Assembly: GCF_000718015.1 (NCBI RefSeq)
Contig: NZ_JODY01000059.1
Location: 1 to 19,049, forward strand
Reading direction: 5' to 3'
Source of the DNA: Streptomyces catenulae
GTDB lineage: Bacteria > Actinomycetota > Actinomycetes > Streptomycetales > Streptomycetaceae
Length of the DNA: 19,049 nucleotides
Part shown: one piece after another, positions 8,968-16,298 of the stretch
How positions within the stretch are numbered: the first letter of the stretch is position 1
Layout: each line of letters opens with the position of its first letter
Notes under the pieces: model-generated
Told to the model about the DNA's origin: nothing
The model's input: the letters and a program-made list of their open reading frames with translations, nothing else
Databases searched by the model: none
Made by a program: the position numbers and the translations under genes

Positions 8968-9147
8968 TCAGGCGCCGCGGGTGGTGGGCTCCTGGCCGGA
9001 GGTGGCCGATTCGGCGAGCGCGGCATCCACCGCGGCGTCTTCCTTGGCCTTGTTCGCACCGCCCTGGCTCTTGACCATGACCACAATCAGCGCGGTGAAC
9101 GCCACGGCCATTAGTGCGGGCGGGAAGAGCGCGGCGACGTAATCCAT
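8968..9147 (-). CDS. 59-aa single-pass membrane microprotein, function unknown
   Basis: This short gene encodes MDYVAALFPPALMAVAFTAL at residues 1-20, then IVVMVKSQGGANKAKEDAA and a polar tail to residue 59. Residues about 5-25 form one hydrophobic transmembrane segment. The positive charges just after it (K26, K33, K35) favour a cytoplasmic C-terminus. The ATG at 9147 has a strong GAGGAGG eight nucleotides upstream. It lies 45 bp after the stop of the 216-aa gene and ends 38 bp before a strong terminator, so it is the last gene of that transcript or has its own promoter. Codon use and ribosome site support a real gene. I do not recognise a function. Confidence 0.85.
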   Translation of the reverse strand: MDYVAALFPPALMAVAFTALIVVMVKSQGGANKAKEDAAVDAALAESATSGQEPTTRGA

Positions 9148-9192
9148 GGCGGGGGCCTCCTCGGGGCGTGAGGATTCCAGAGTACGCAGGGC

Positions 9193-9843
9193 TCAGGCCG
9201 TACGGGCCGCGGGGGGCGGCGCGGGGCGACGGCGGCGGGGGAAGACCTCGCCCGGGGTGGGCACCGGGCGGTCGGGCCGCGGCTCCTTGGGGGCGGGCCG
9301 GGGGGCGGGTTTGGACGCGGGGTCGGGCGCGGGGCGGCGGGGCGCGGGGCGGGGCTCGTCGGCGCTGCGGGCGCCCGGCAGGGTGAGCCGGGGCGTGCCC
9401 GCCGGGCGAGCCGGGGCGGCGTGCCCGGCGCGTGCCTCGCAGCGGTGCAGCAGTCCGGTGCGGCGGACGCCCTCGGCGGTTCCGGCGGCCCTGGGGGTGA
9501 GGGCGCGCAGGGCGGCGAGGTCGTCGGCCCCGGGGGCGCAGCCGGCGGCGAGCGCCTCGTCGAGGCGGGCGAGGTAGCCGGGGGCCGCGCCGGGGAGGGC
9601 GGCGCGGTAGCGGGCGAGGTCGGCGAGGAGGAAGGCGCGCAGCCGGTCGCCTTCGCGCTGCGCCTCGTCGACGGCCTCGGCCAGCCGGAGGTACTCCTGC
9701 GGCTCCACGGGGCGCTCGGGTCCGGCGGGGCCGGGCGGGGCGGCGGGCGTCGACCGGCGGGCGTGGGCGAGGGCGCGGCGGAGCACGCGCAGTTCGTCGG
9801 CGCTGAACACCATGCCGCCGCGGGTTCCGTATGGCATAGGCAT
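9193..9843 (-). CDS. Conserved hypothetical protein with helical N-terminal half and Pro/Arg-rich tail
   Basis: This 216-aa product is not recognised as a known enzyme. Residues about 11-125 look helical and conserved in style (VFSADELRVLRRALAHARR; EPQEYLRLAEAVDEAQREGDRLRAFLLADLARYRAALPG). The segment from about 135 to 216 is Pro/Ala/Arg-rich and probably disordered. No transmembrane segment or catalytic motif is seen. The start is uncertain: ATGs at 9843, 9837 and 9813 are in frame and none has a clear Shine-Dalgarno. The 9813 start gives MVFSADEL, which is where conservation seems to begin. The gene lies upstream of the 59-aa membrane protein on the same strand and downstream of the coaX terminator. 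Confidence 0.75.
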   Translation of the reverse strand: MPMPYGTRGGMVFSADELRVLRRALAHARRSTPAAPPGPAGPERPVEPQEYLRLAEAVDEAQREGDRLRAFLLADLARYRAALPGAAPGYLARLDEALAAGCAPGADDLAALRALTPRAAGTAEGVRRTGLLHRCEARAGHAAPARPAGTPRLTLPGARSADEPRPAPRRPAPDPASKPAPRPAPKEPRPDRPVPTPGEVFPRRRRPAPPPAARTA

Positions 9844-9931
9844 GCGGTGGACTTTACGTGCAACTAGGACAAAAGACGCTTAATGCGATTTAGGTGGCGT
9901 GGGGCGTGGTCTCCCGGGAGCGCCGGAAAGG

Positions 9932-9978
9932 GCACGGCCCCGGGGTGGGCGCCTCGGTGGCGCGTCCCGGGGCCGTGC
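9932..9978 (-). terminator. Hairpin terminator after coaX
   Basis: A perfect 13-bp inverted repeat (9932-9944 and 9966-9978) with a 21-nt loop lies about 55 bases after the coaX stop. On the minus strand it is followed by CCTTT, so the T-run is weak. It most likely ends the DUF2520-panC-nadB-nadC-coaX transcript, as GC-rich Streptomyces hairpins often do without a long T-run. Confidence 0.7.
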
Positions 9979-10032
9979 GGGCCGTTCGAGCGGGGTGCGG
10001 GCGCGGGGGGGGCCGGGCCCGCACCGGCCGGG

Positions 10033-10830
10033 TCAGGAGCGGGCGACGTTCCGCTCGTGGACGAGGCGGAGGCCGATGAGGGTGAGCCACGGCTCGTGCT
10101 CGTCGATCTCGGTGGCCTCGCCCAGGACCATCGGGGCGAGGCCGCCGGTGGCGATGACGGTCACGTCGTCCGGGTCGTCGGCCAGTTCGCGGGCCATCCG
10201 GCGGACGACGCCGTCGACCTGACCGGCGAATCCGTAGAGGATGCCGGACTGCATCGCCTCGACGGTGTTCTTGCCGATGACGCTGCGCGGCCGGGCCAGT
10301 TCGATCTTGCGGAGCTGGGCGCCGCGGACGCCGAGGGCGTCGACGGAGATCTCGATGCCGGGCGCGATGACGCCGCCGACGTACTCGCCGCGGGCGCTGA
10401 CCGCGTCGAAGGTGGTGGCGGTGCCGAAGTCGACGACGACGGCGGGGCCGCCGTACAGCTCGACGGCGGCCAGCGAGTTGATGATCCGGTCGGCGCCGAC
10501 CTCCTTGGGGTTGTCCATGAGGATCGGCACGCCCGTCTTGACGCCGGGCTCCACCAGGACGGCCGGTACGTCGCCGTAGTAGCGGCGGGTGACCTCGCGC
10601 AGTTCGTGCAGGACGGAGGGGACGGTGGAGCAGATGGCGATGCCGTCGATGCCGTCGCCGAGGTCGTCGCCCAGGAGCGGGTGCATGCCCATCAGGCCGT
10701 GCAGCAGGACGGCGAGTTCGTCGGCGGTGCGGCGGGCGTCGGTGGAGATCCGCCAGTGCTCGACGATGTCCTCGCCGTCGAAGAGCCCGAGGACGGTGTG
10801 GGTGTTGCCCACGTCGATGGTCAGCAGCAT
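10033..10830 (-). CDS. coaX: Type III pantothenate kinase
   Basis: This 265-aa enzyme phosphorylates pantothenate, the first step of CoA synthesis in the cytoplasm. It belongs to the ASKHA fold. The phosphate-binding DVGNTHT is at residues 6-12, GADR of the pantothenate site at 112-115, and DFGTATTFD at 134-142. VGGVIAPGI and the C-terminal VIATGGLA adenosine motif follow. Length is normal for CoaX. The ATG at 10830 is 4 bp after the nadC stop, and GAGGA about 11 nt upstream lies inside nadC, so translation is probably coupled. It is the last gene of the five-gene operon, with a hairpin terminator behind it. PanC in the same operon makes its substrate. Confidence 0.96.
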   Translation of the reverse strand: MLLTIDVGNTHTVLGLFDGEDIVEHWRISTDARRTADELAVLLHGLMGMHPLLGDDLGDGIDGIAICSTVPSVLHELREVTRRYYGDVPAVLVEPGVKTGVPILMDNPKEVGADRIINSLAAVELYGGPAVVVDFGTATTFDAVSARGEYVGGVIAPGIEISVDALGVRGAQLRKIELARPRSVIGKNTVEAMQSGILYGFAGQVDGVVRRMARELADDPDDVTVIATGGLAPMVLGEATEIDEHEPWLTLIGLRLVHERNVARS

Positions 10831-10834
10831 GGCG

Positions 10835-11902
10835 TCAGCGGTCCTCGTGCTCGTCGTCGGCCGGGGCGGTGGCGGGGGCCTCTTCGCGCAGGTCGAGACC
10901 GATGTCGAGGACCGGCGCCGAGTGGGTGAGGGCGCCGACGGCGAGGAAGTCGACGCCGGTGCGGCCGTACCGGGCGGCGTTGTCGAGGGTGAGGCGCCCG
11001 GAGGACTCCAGGGTCGCGCGGCCCGCCACCAGGGCGACGGCCTCCTCGGTCTGCTCCGGGGTGAAGTTGTCCAGGAGGATCAGGTCGGCGCCCTCGGCGA
11101 GGATCGGCGGGATCTGGTCGAGCCGGTCGACCTCGACCTCGATCGGCACACCGGGGAACTCGTCGCGCACGGCGGTGAACGCCGCGGCGACGCCGCCCGC
11201 CGCGATGACGTGGTTGTCCTTGATCAGCGCGGCGTCCGACAGCGACATGCGGTGGTTGACGCCGCCGCCGCAGCGCACCGCGAACTTCTCCAGGGCGCGC
11301 AGCCCCGGGGTGGTCTTACGGGTGTCGCGGACCTTGGCGCCGGTGCCCTCCAGGGCGTCGGCCCAGGCGCGGGTGGCGGTGGCGATGCCGGAGAGGCGGC
11401 CCAGGAGGTTGAGGGCGCTGCGCTCGGCGGTGAGCAGGTCGCGGGTGCGGGTGGTGACGCTGAGGAGGACGGCACCGGCCGCGACGCGGTCGCCGTCCTC
11501 GACGTGCCGCTCGACCTCGAACTCCTCGGTGCACACCAGGGAGAGCACGGCCTCGGCGACCCGGAGCCCGGCGACCGTACCGGCCTGACGGGCGGTGAAG
11601 TCGCCGGTGGAGACGGACTTCTCGGGGACGGTCGCGACGGTGGTGACGTCCACGCCCTCGTCGAGGTCCTCCTCCAGGGCGAGGTGGGCGATGCCCTCCA
11701 CCTGGACGGGGTCGAGCCCGGAGGCCACCAGGAGGGCGGCGAGGTCCGGGTCGAGGCCGCAGGTCAGCGGGTCGAGGTCGTAGCCCTCGTCGGGCCCGCC
11801 GCAGCCGCAGGCGTCGCCGCAGCCGCCACCGGCGGGCGTCTCGGCCGACGGCCTGCCGATGCCGATCTGGAGGAGGGGGAGGTCGTCGGGGGTGCTGCTC
11901 AC
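10835..11902 (-). CDS. nadC: Nicotinate-nucleotide pyrophosphorylase (quinolinate phosphoribosyltransferase)
   Basis: The 355-aa enzyme converts quinolinate and PRPP to nicotinate mononucleotide, the last committed step of de novo NAD synthesis. Family motifs include DLLTAERSALNLLGRLSGIAT, VRDTRKTTPGLRALEKFAV, CGGGVNHRMSLSDAALIKDNH, and ADLILLDNFTPE near the C-terminal barrel. The GTG at 11902 gives VSSTPDDLPLLQIG with GGAG 7 nt upstream; the open frame runs 140 codons further up but that part overlaps nadB antisense-style low complexity and is not coding. The N-terminus carries a cysteine cluster at residues 28, 32, 34 and 48, ahead of the catalytic body that begins near residue 49, making it longer than the usual 280-290 aa. 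It lies 64 bp after nadB and 4 bp before coaX. Confidence 0.96.
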   Translation of the reverse strand: MSSTPDDLPLLQIGIGRPSAETPAGGGCGDACGCGGPDEGYDLDPLTCGLDPDLAALLVASGLDPVQVEGIAHLALEEDLDEGVDVTTVATVPEKSVSTGDFTARQAGTVAGLRVAEAVLSLVCTEEFEVERHVEDGDRVAAGAVLLSVTTRTRDLLTAERSALNLLGRLSGIATATRAWADALEGTGAKVRDTRKTTPGLRALEKFAVRCGGGVNHRMSLSDAALIKDNHVIAAGGVAAAFTAVRDEFPGVPIEVEVDRLDQIPPILAEGADLILLDNFTPEQTEEAVALVAGRATLESSGRLTLDNAARYGRTGVDFLAVGALTHSAPVLDIGLDLREEAPATAPADDEHEDR

Positions 11903-11966
11903 GGGTGGGCTCCGAATCGGGAAGAGGCGGGCGGTGGCGGGTGGTGAGGCGGTCGGTGGGGGCGCG

Positions 11967-13799
11967 TCAGGCGCCCGGTGCGCCGGGGGCGCGGGCGGGG
12001 TCCGGTGCGCCGGGGGCGCGGGCGGGGTCCGGTGCGCCGGGGGCGGGCGCGCCCGTGCCCGGGGCGCCCGGGGCCGTCGGCGGGAAGGCGGCGGTCTCCG
12101 TGGTGTCGACGGCCAGGGTGCGGCCGGTGCCGAGGGCGATACGGAAGTGGCGGCGCCAGGCGGTGTCGTCGCGTCCGGGGTGGTCCTCGCGCCAGTGGCA
12201 GCCGCGGGTCTCCTCCCGGCGCTGTGCCGCGGCGACGAGGACCCGGGCGACGCACAGCAGGTTGGTGGCCTCCCACGCCTCCACACCGGGCTCGGGCGCC
12301 TTGAGGTCGGGGGCGGTGTCACCGGTGGCGGCGGCCGCGTCCCCGTGGAGCCGGTCGAGCGCGGCGGCGGCGCGGGCGAGGCTGGCGGCGCTGCGCAGCA
12401 CCCCGGCGCCCTCCGTCATGACGCGCTGCACCCGGGGGCGCGCCTCGGGGGCGAGCAGGGGCAGGGCGGTGGCCCCCGGGGAGATGTCGGGGGTGCCGCC
12501 CCGGGGGGCCGGGTCCGGCGCGCCCCGGGTGAGGTCCGCGGCGATGCGTTCCGCGAAGACCAGGCCCTCCAGGAGGGAGTTGGAGGCGAGGCGGTTCGCC
12601 CCGTGGACGCCGGTGCAGGCGACCTCACCGCAGGCGTAGAGCCCGGGGACGGTCGTGCGGCCCCACAGGTCGGTGCGGACGCCCCCGGAGGCGTAGTGGG
12701 CGGCCGGGGCCACCGGGATCGGCTCGGTGACGGGGTCGATGCCGTGGCTGCGGCAGGCCGCGAGGATGGTGGGGAAGCGGGTCTCCCACATGGCGGCGCC
12801 GAAGTGCCGGGCGTCGAGGAACATGTGGTCGGTGCCGGTCTCCTGGGCGCGGCGCATGATCGCCTTGGCGACGATGTCGCGCGGGGCGAGTTCGGCGAGT
12901 TCGTGCTGTCCGACCATGAAGCGGTGGCCGTCCGCGTCGACCAGGTGGGCGCCCTCGCCGCGGACCGCCTCGGAGATGAGCGGCTGCTGCCCTTCCGCTT
13001 CGGCGCCCAGGTAGAGGACCGTCGGGTGGAACTGCACGAACTCCAGGTCGGAGACCTCCGCCCCGGCCCGCAGGGCGAGGGCGACGCCGTCACCGGTGGA
13101 GACGGCCGGGTTGGTGGTGGCGGAGAAGACCTGGCCCATGCCGCCGGTGGCGAGGACCACGGCGGGCGCGTGCACGGCGCCCACGCCGTCGTGGCGGCCC
13201 TCGCCCATCACATGCAGGGTGACGCCCGCGGTACGGCCCTGAGCGTCGGTCAGGAGATCCAGGACGAGGGCGTTCTCGACGGTGCGCAGCCCGGCCTCGC
13301 GGACCGCGGCGACCAGCGCGCGGGAGATCTCCGCGCCGGTCGCGTCGCCCCCGGCGTGCGCGATACGGCGCCGGTGGTGGCCGCCCTCCCGGGTGAGCGC
13401 GATGCCCTCGCCCCCCGGGGTGGTGTCGAAGCGGGCGCCCGCGTCGATCAACCGGCCGACGGCGGCGGGCCCTTCGGTGACGAGGGTGCGGACGGCGTCC
13501 TCGTCGCAGAGTCCGGCACCGGCGACGAGGGTGTCCGCCAGGTGCTGTTCGGGGGTGTCGCCCTCCCCCAGGGCCGCGGCGATACCGCCCTGCGCCCACC
13601 GGGTGGAGCCGTCGTCCAGGCGCGCCTTGGTGACGACGACGGTGCGGTGCCCGGCGGCGGCGCAGCGCAGCGCGGCGGTCAGGCCCGCGACGCCGGAGCC
13701 CACGACGACGACATCGGCGTCGATGGCCCAGCCCGGGGCGGGCGCGGTCAGTCGTATGCCGGTGGGGCCGGGGACGGTGCCTGTTCCGGTGGCGGTCAT
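11967..13799 (-). CDS. nadB: L-aspartate oxidase
   Basis: This 610-aa FAD enzyme oxidises L-aspartate to iminoaspartate, which NadA condenses to quinolinate. The dinucleotide-binding motif GSGVAG is at 34-39 within DADVVVVGSGVAGLTAAL. RWAQGGIAAAL, the substrate-region EFVQFHPTVL, ISEAVRGEGAHLVD and the FAD-tail motif GLYACGEVACTGVHGANRLASNSLLEG follow, all typical of NadB in the succinate dehydrogenase flavoprotein family. A helical C-terminal domain precedes a non-conserved tail of about 38 residues rich in Pro/Ala/Gly, produced by a 27-bp DNA repeat. The ATG at 13799 overlaps the panC stop by one base (TGATG), indicating coupled translation. NadA is not in the window. Confidence 0.97.
   Translation of the reverse strand: MTATGTGTVPGPTGIRLTAPAPGWAIDADVVVVGSGVAGLTAALRCAAAGHRTVVVTKARLDDGSTRWAQGGIAAALGEGDTPEQHLADTLVAGAGLCDEDAVRTLVTEGPAAVGRLIDAGARFDTTPGGEGIALTREGGHHRRRIAHAGGDATGAEISRALVAAVREAGLRTVENALVLDLLTDAQGRTAGVTLHVMGEGRHDGVGAVHAPAVVLATGGMGQVFSATTNPAVSTGDGVALALRAGAEVSDLEFVQFHPTVLYLGAEAEGQQPLISEAVRGEGAHLVDADGHRFMVGQHELAELAPRDIVAKAIMRRAQETGTDHMFLDARHFGAAMWETRFPTILAACRSHGIDPVTEPIPVAPAAHYASGGVRTDLWGRTTVPGLYACGEVACTGVHGANRLASNSLLEGLVFAERIAADLTRGAPDPAPRGGTPDISPGATALPLLAPEARPRVQRVMTEGAGVLRSAASLARAAAALDRLHGDAAAATGDTAPDLKAPEPGVEAWEATNLLCVARVLVAAAQRREETRGCHWREDHPGRDDTAWRRHFRIALGTGRTLAVDTTETAAFPPTAPGAPGTGAPAPGAPDPARAPGAPDPARAPGAPGA
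11976..12045. repeat. 27-bp tandem repeat inside the 3' end of nadB
   Basis: Two identical 27-bp units (11976-12002 and 12003-12029) are followed by 16 bases of a third (12030-12045). The length is nine codons, so copy changes keep the frame; the repeat encodes the duplicated APDPARAPG-type peptides at the NadB C-terminus. This part of the protein lies beyond the conserved domains. Confidence 0.9.
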
Positions 13800-14986
13800 C
13801 AGGACGCTCCGAGGGGGCCTGGGGGTTCGTCGGACGGGGCCCTTCCGGGGCCCTGCGGTGAGGTTACGGCGGCCCCGCCGCGGGGGCGCACGGCGCCCTC
13901 GCCCGCGCCCGGGGTGCGCGCGTCGGCCGGGGCGGTGCGGGGCCCGAAGTGGAGGCGGATGTTGTCGATGAGGCGGGTGGTGCCGATGCGGGCGGCGAGC
14001 GCCAGGACCGCGTCGCCCTCGTAGCCGTCGGGGACCTCGGTGAAGTCCGACGGGTCGACGAGCGCGAGGTAGTCCAGCTCCAGGGGCGGTTCGAGGTGGG
14101 CGGCGTCGGTGAGGACGGCGTGGGCGGCGGCGCGCGCCACGGCGGGCCCCGGGCGGCCCGCGGCGGCCCGGGCGACGGCGTGGGCGTCCGCGGCGGCCCG
14201 TTCCTCGCCGAGGGCGGCGAGCGCCTCGGAGCGGCGCTGCGAGCGGGGCCCGTCGGCCCCGGCGCGGGCGCGCAGCGCCTCCTCGGCGGTGAGCCGGTCC
14301 CGGGCGGCGAACAGCGCCGTGGACAGCGCCAGGGCGGTACGGCGTTCGTCGGCGGAGAGGTAGCGGTTGCGGCTGGAGCGGGCCAGCCCGTCGTCCTCCC
14401 GGACGGTGGGCACGCCCACGATCTCCACCGGGAAGTTCAGGTCGGCGGCCATCCTGGTGATGACGGCGAGCTGCTGTGCGTCCTTCTCGCCGAACAGCGC
14501 TACATCCGGTCCGGTCAGGTGGAGCAGCTTGGCGACGACGGTGAGGACGCCGTCGAAGTGCCCGGGGCGGCTGGCGCCCTCCAGGAGCGTGCCCATCGGC
14601 CCGGCGGCGATCCTGACCTGCGGTTCCCCGCCCGGGTAGACCTCGTCGACGGGCGGCGCGAAGACGACGTCGGCGCCCGCCGCGGCGGCGATGCGGACAT
14701 CGGCGTCCAGGGTGCGCGGATAGCGGTCGAGGTCCTCACCCGCGCCGAACTGCAGCGGGTTGACGAAGACCGTGACGACCACCTGGCCCTGCGGCCCCAC
14801 ACGTTCCCGGGCGGCGCGCACCAAGGTGGCGTGCCCTTCGTGGAGGGCGCCCATGGTCATGACGACGGCGCGCGGACCCTCGCCGCGCGCCGTGGCACGG
14901 AGCGCGGCGGCGGTGTGGAGGAGCTGCGGGGCACCGCCCTGAGCGGGGGCGGGAGCCGGGTACGGGCCCGGGGTGGCGGTGGTCAT
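13799..14986 (-). CDS. panC: Pantoate--beta-alanine ligase (pantothenate synthetase)
   Basis: The 395-aa enzyme joins pantoate and beta-alanine using ATP to make pantothenate. It is a nucleotidyltransferase-fold ligase with the HxGH motif HEGH at 49-52 in [53 protein letters not shown] and the ATP-loop equivalent [10 protein letters not shown] follow. The C-terminal domain ends near [11 protein letters not shown]; about 47 further residues are low-complexity Pro/Gly/Ala, and a Pro/Ala-rich segment precedes the core, so the protein exceeds the usual 280-330 aa. The ATG at 14986 overlaps the upstream DUF2520 gene by 4 bp (ATGA), and its stop overlaps the nadB start by one base. It supplies pantothenate to CoaX encoded at the end of the operon. 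Confidence 0.97.
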   Translation of the reverse strand: MTTATPGPYPAPAPAQGGAPQLLHTAAALRATARGEGPRAVVMTMGALHEGHATLVRAARERVGPQGQVVVTVFVNPLQFGAGEDLDRYPRTLDADVRIAAAAGADVVFAPPVDEVYPGGEPQVRIAAGPMGTLLEGASRPGHFDGVLTVVAKLLHLTGPDVALFGEKDAQQLAVITRMAADLNFPVEIVGVPTVREDDGLARSSRNRYLSADERRTALALSTALFAARDRLTAEEALRARAGADGPRSQRRSEALAALGEERAAADAHAVARAAAGRPGPAVARAAAHAVLTDAAHLEPPLELDYLALVDPSDFTEVPDGYEGDAVLALAARIGTTRLIDNIRLHFGPRTAPADARTPGAGEGAVRPRGGAAVTSPQGPGRAPSDEPPGPLGAS

Positions 14987-15945
14987 CGGGCGTCGTCCCC
15001 CTCGGGTCCTTCGTCACCCCGGGAGGGCTTGTCGCCCCGGGACGCGGTGTCGGCGAGGACGCCGAGCAGGTCCTCGGCCAGCTCCGGCTTGAGCAGACCG
15101 TGCGCCAGCGCGCGGTCCGCCGTCGTACGGGCCATCGCCAGATATCCGGCGACGGCCTGCGGTGCGTGCCTGCGCAGTTCGGCGACGTGTGCGGCCACCG
15201 TGCCGGCGTCGCCGCGCGCCACCGGGCCGGTCAGGGCCGCGTCACCGGAGCGGAGGGCGTTGTCGAGGGCCGCGCCGAGCAGCGGGCCGAGCATCCGGTC
15301 CGGCGCCCCGACCCCGGCGGTGCGGAGCAGCTCCATCGCCTGCGCGACCAGCGTGACCAGGTGGTTCGCGCCGATCGCCAGCGCCGCGTGGTAGAGCGGA
15401 CGGGCCTCCTCCGCGATCCACTCGGGCTCCCCGCCCATCTCGATGACCAGGGCTTCGGCGGCCATCCGCAGCTCCTCGGGCGAGGTGACCCCGAAGGAGC
15501 AACCGGCCAGCCGCTGCACATCGACGGGCGTACCCGTGAACGTCATCGCCGGGTGCAGCGCGAGCGGCAGCGCCCCCGCCCGGGTCGCCGGGTCCAGTAC
15601 GGCCGTCCCGTAGCGGCCCGAGGTGTGCACGAGCAGTTGCCCCGGGCGCACGGCGCCGGTCTCGGCGAGCCCCGCGACGAGACCGGCCAACGCGTCGTCG
15701 GGGACGGTCAGCAGGACGAGGTCGGCGCGGGCCAGCACCTCGGCGGGCGGCACCAGCGGCACCTCGGGCAGCAGCGCCGCCGCGCGCCGTACGGAGGCGT
15801 CGGAGACCCCCGAGACGGCGACCGGGCGGTGTCCGGCGAGTTGCAGCGAAGCGGCGAGGGCGGGGCCGACGCGACCGGCGCCGACAACGCCGACGGTCAG
15901 TCGGGCCGGGCGGTCCTGGGCCTCGATGGGCGGGATTGCGTTCAC
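14983..15945 (-). CDS. Rossmann-fold/DUF2520 dehydrogenase-like protein, possible ketopantoate reductase
   Basis: The 320-aa product has an N-terminal Rossmann domain with GAGRVG at 22-27 in [19 protein letters not shown], an acidic-to-neutral second strand, and [15 protein letters not shown]. The DUF2520-type C-terminal helical domain contains [11 protein letters not shown] and [28 protein letters not shown]. These are the hallmarks of the COG5495 predicted oxidoreductases. Homologues sit beside panC in many actinobacteria. Related DUF2520-like PanG proteins are alternative ketopantoate reductases in some bacteria, so pantoate production for PanC is a plausible but unproven role. The GTG start at 15945 has GGAAGG about 10 nt upstream. 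It is the first gene of the operon. About 20 C-terminal residues are charged and non-conserved. Confidence 0.88.
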   Translation of the reverse strand: MNAIPPIEAQDRPARLTVGVVGAGRVGPALAASLQLAGHRPVAVSGVSDASVRRAAALLPEVPLVPPAEVLARADLVLLTVPDDALAGLVAGLAETGAVRPGQLLVHTSGRYGTAVLDPATRAGALPLALHPAMTFTGTPVDVQRLAGCSFGVTSPEELRMAAEALVIEMGGEPEWIAEEARPLYHAALAIGANHLVTLVAQAMELLRTAGVGAPDRMLGPLLGAALDNALRSGDAALTGPVARGDAGTVAAHVAELRRHAPQAVAGYLAMARTTADRALAHGLLKPELAEDLLGVLADTASRGDKPSRGDEGPEGDDAR

Positions 15946-15998
15946 GTGGCGATGGCCTTCCGTTCCAGTCCTCAGGGGGTACCGGACGATTCATCGCC

Positions 15999-16004
15999 AT
16001 GCTA
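15999..16004 (-). promoter_or_regulatory. Possible -10 box for the DUF2520-panC-nadBC-coaX operon
   Basis: TAGCAT reads on the minus strand from 16004 to 15999, 54 bases before the GTG at 15945, with the TANNNT form of a Streptomyces -10 box. The bases 16-19 further up are pure G/C with no -35 likeness. It is the same hexamer as the candidate clpC -10. Confidence 0.3.
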
Positions 16005-16298
16005 CGCGAGTGCCGCCGCCCGCCCCGGGCCCGGCGACGGGCTCCGTCCGGCCGCAGCGGCGCCCGCCGACGGCCGCCGTCCGCACTGCCGCCGAGCCCG
16101 CCCACCGCCGCGCGACGCCCGCCCCGCACTTTCTTCCACGACACCCTTGACATGCGATTTCCGCAGGTCAGCGAGGTGCTCTCGCCGCTCTCCGAAGAGT
16201 TGTCCACAGGCCGGGCGGCGACCGCGCCGCGTACGACATCATCGAGGCAACGACGCGGAGCACCGGCTCGGCGGAGACCGGCACGGACGGGGGACACC
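16005..16298. other. Divergent intergenic region between the pan/nad operon and the aldolase gene
   Basis: About 290 bases without a supportable gene; an open plus-strand frame runs through it but encodes only Arg/Pro-rich sequence. It holds TTGACA at 16147-16152, an exact -35 consensus, but no TANNNT lies 16-19 bases downstream. TACGAC at 16232-16237 could be a -10 for the aldolase, without a matching -35. A perfect DnaA-box sequence lies at 16200-16208. Confidence 0.5.
16200..16208 (+). promoter_or_regulatory. Single consensus DnaA box
   Basis: TTGTCCACA matches exactly the preferred Streptomyces DnaA box. It lies 91 bases before the aldolase start codon in the divergent promoter region. 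I found no second box nearby, so this is not an origin; DnaA could act here as a regulator or titration site, or the 9-mer could be chance. Confidence 0.4.

Noticed and set aside
11903..12322. 140-codon upstream extension of nadC
   Set aside because: Overlaps the nadB coding end and is Pro/Arg low complexity; the GTG at 11902 with GGAG is the natural start.
10589..15394. Long plus-strand frames (10589-11947, 11859-14024, 13949-15394) opposite the pan/nad operon
   Set aside because: Antisense shadows without domains; the minus strand encodes well-known enzymes here.
16147..16152. Perfect TTGACA as a promoter for the aldolase
   Set aside because: No TANNNT -10 lies at 16-19 bp spacing, so I did not call a promoter.
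15936..16298. 121-codon upstream extension of the aldolase
   Set aside because: No family similarity and it overlaps the divergent promoter region; the ATG at 16299 has a ribosome site.
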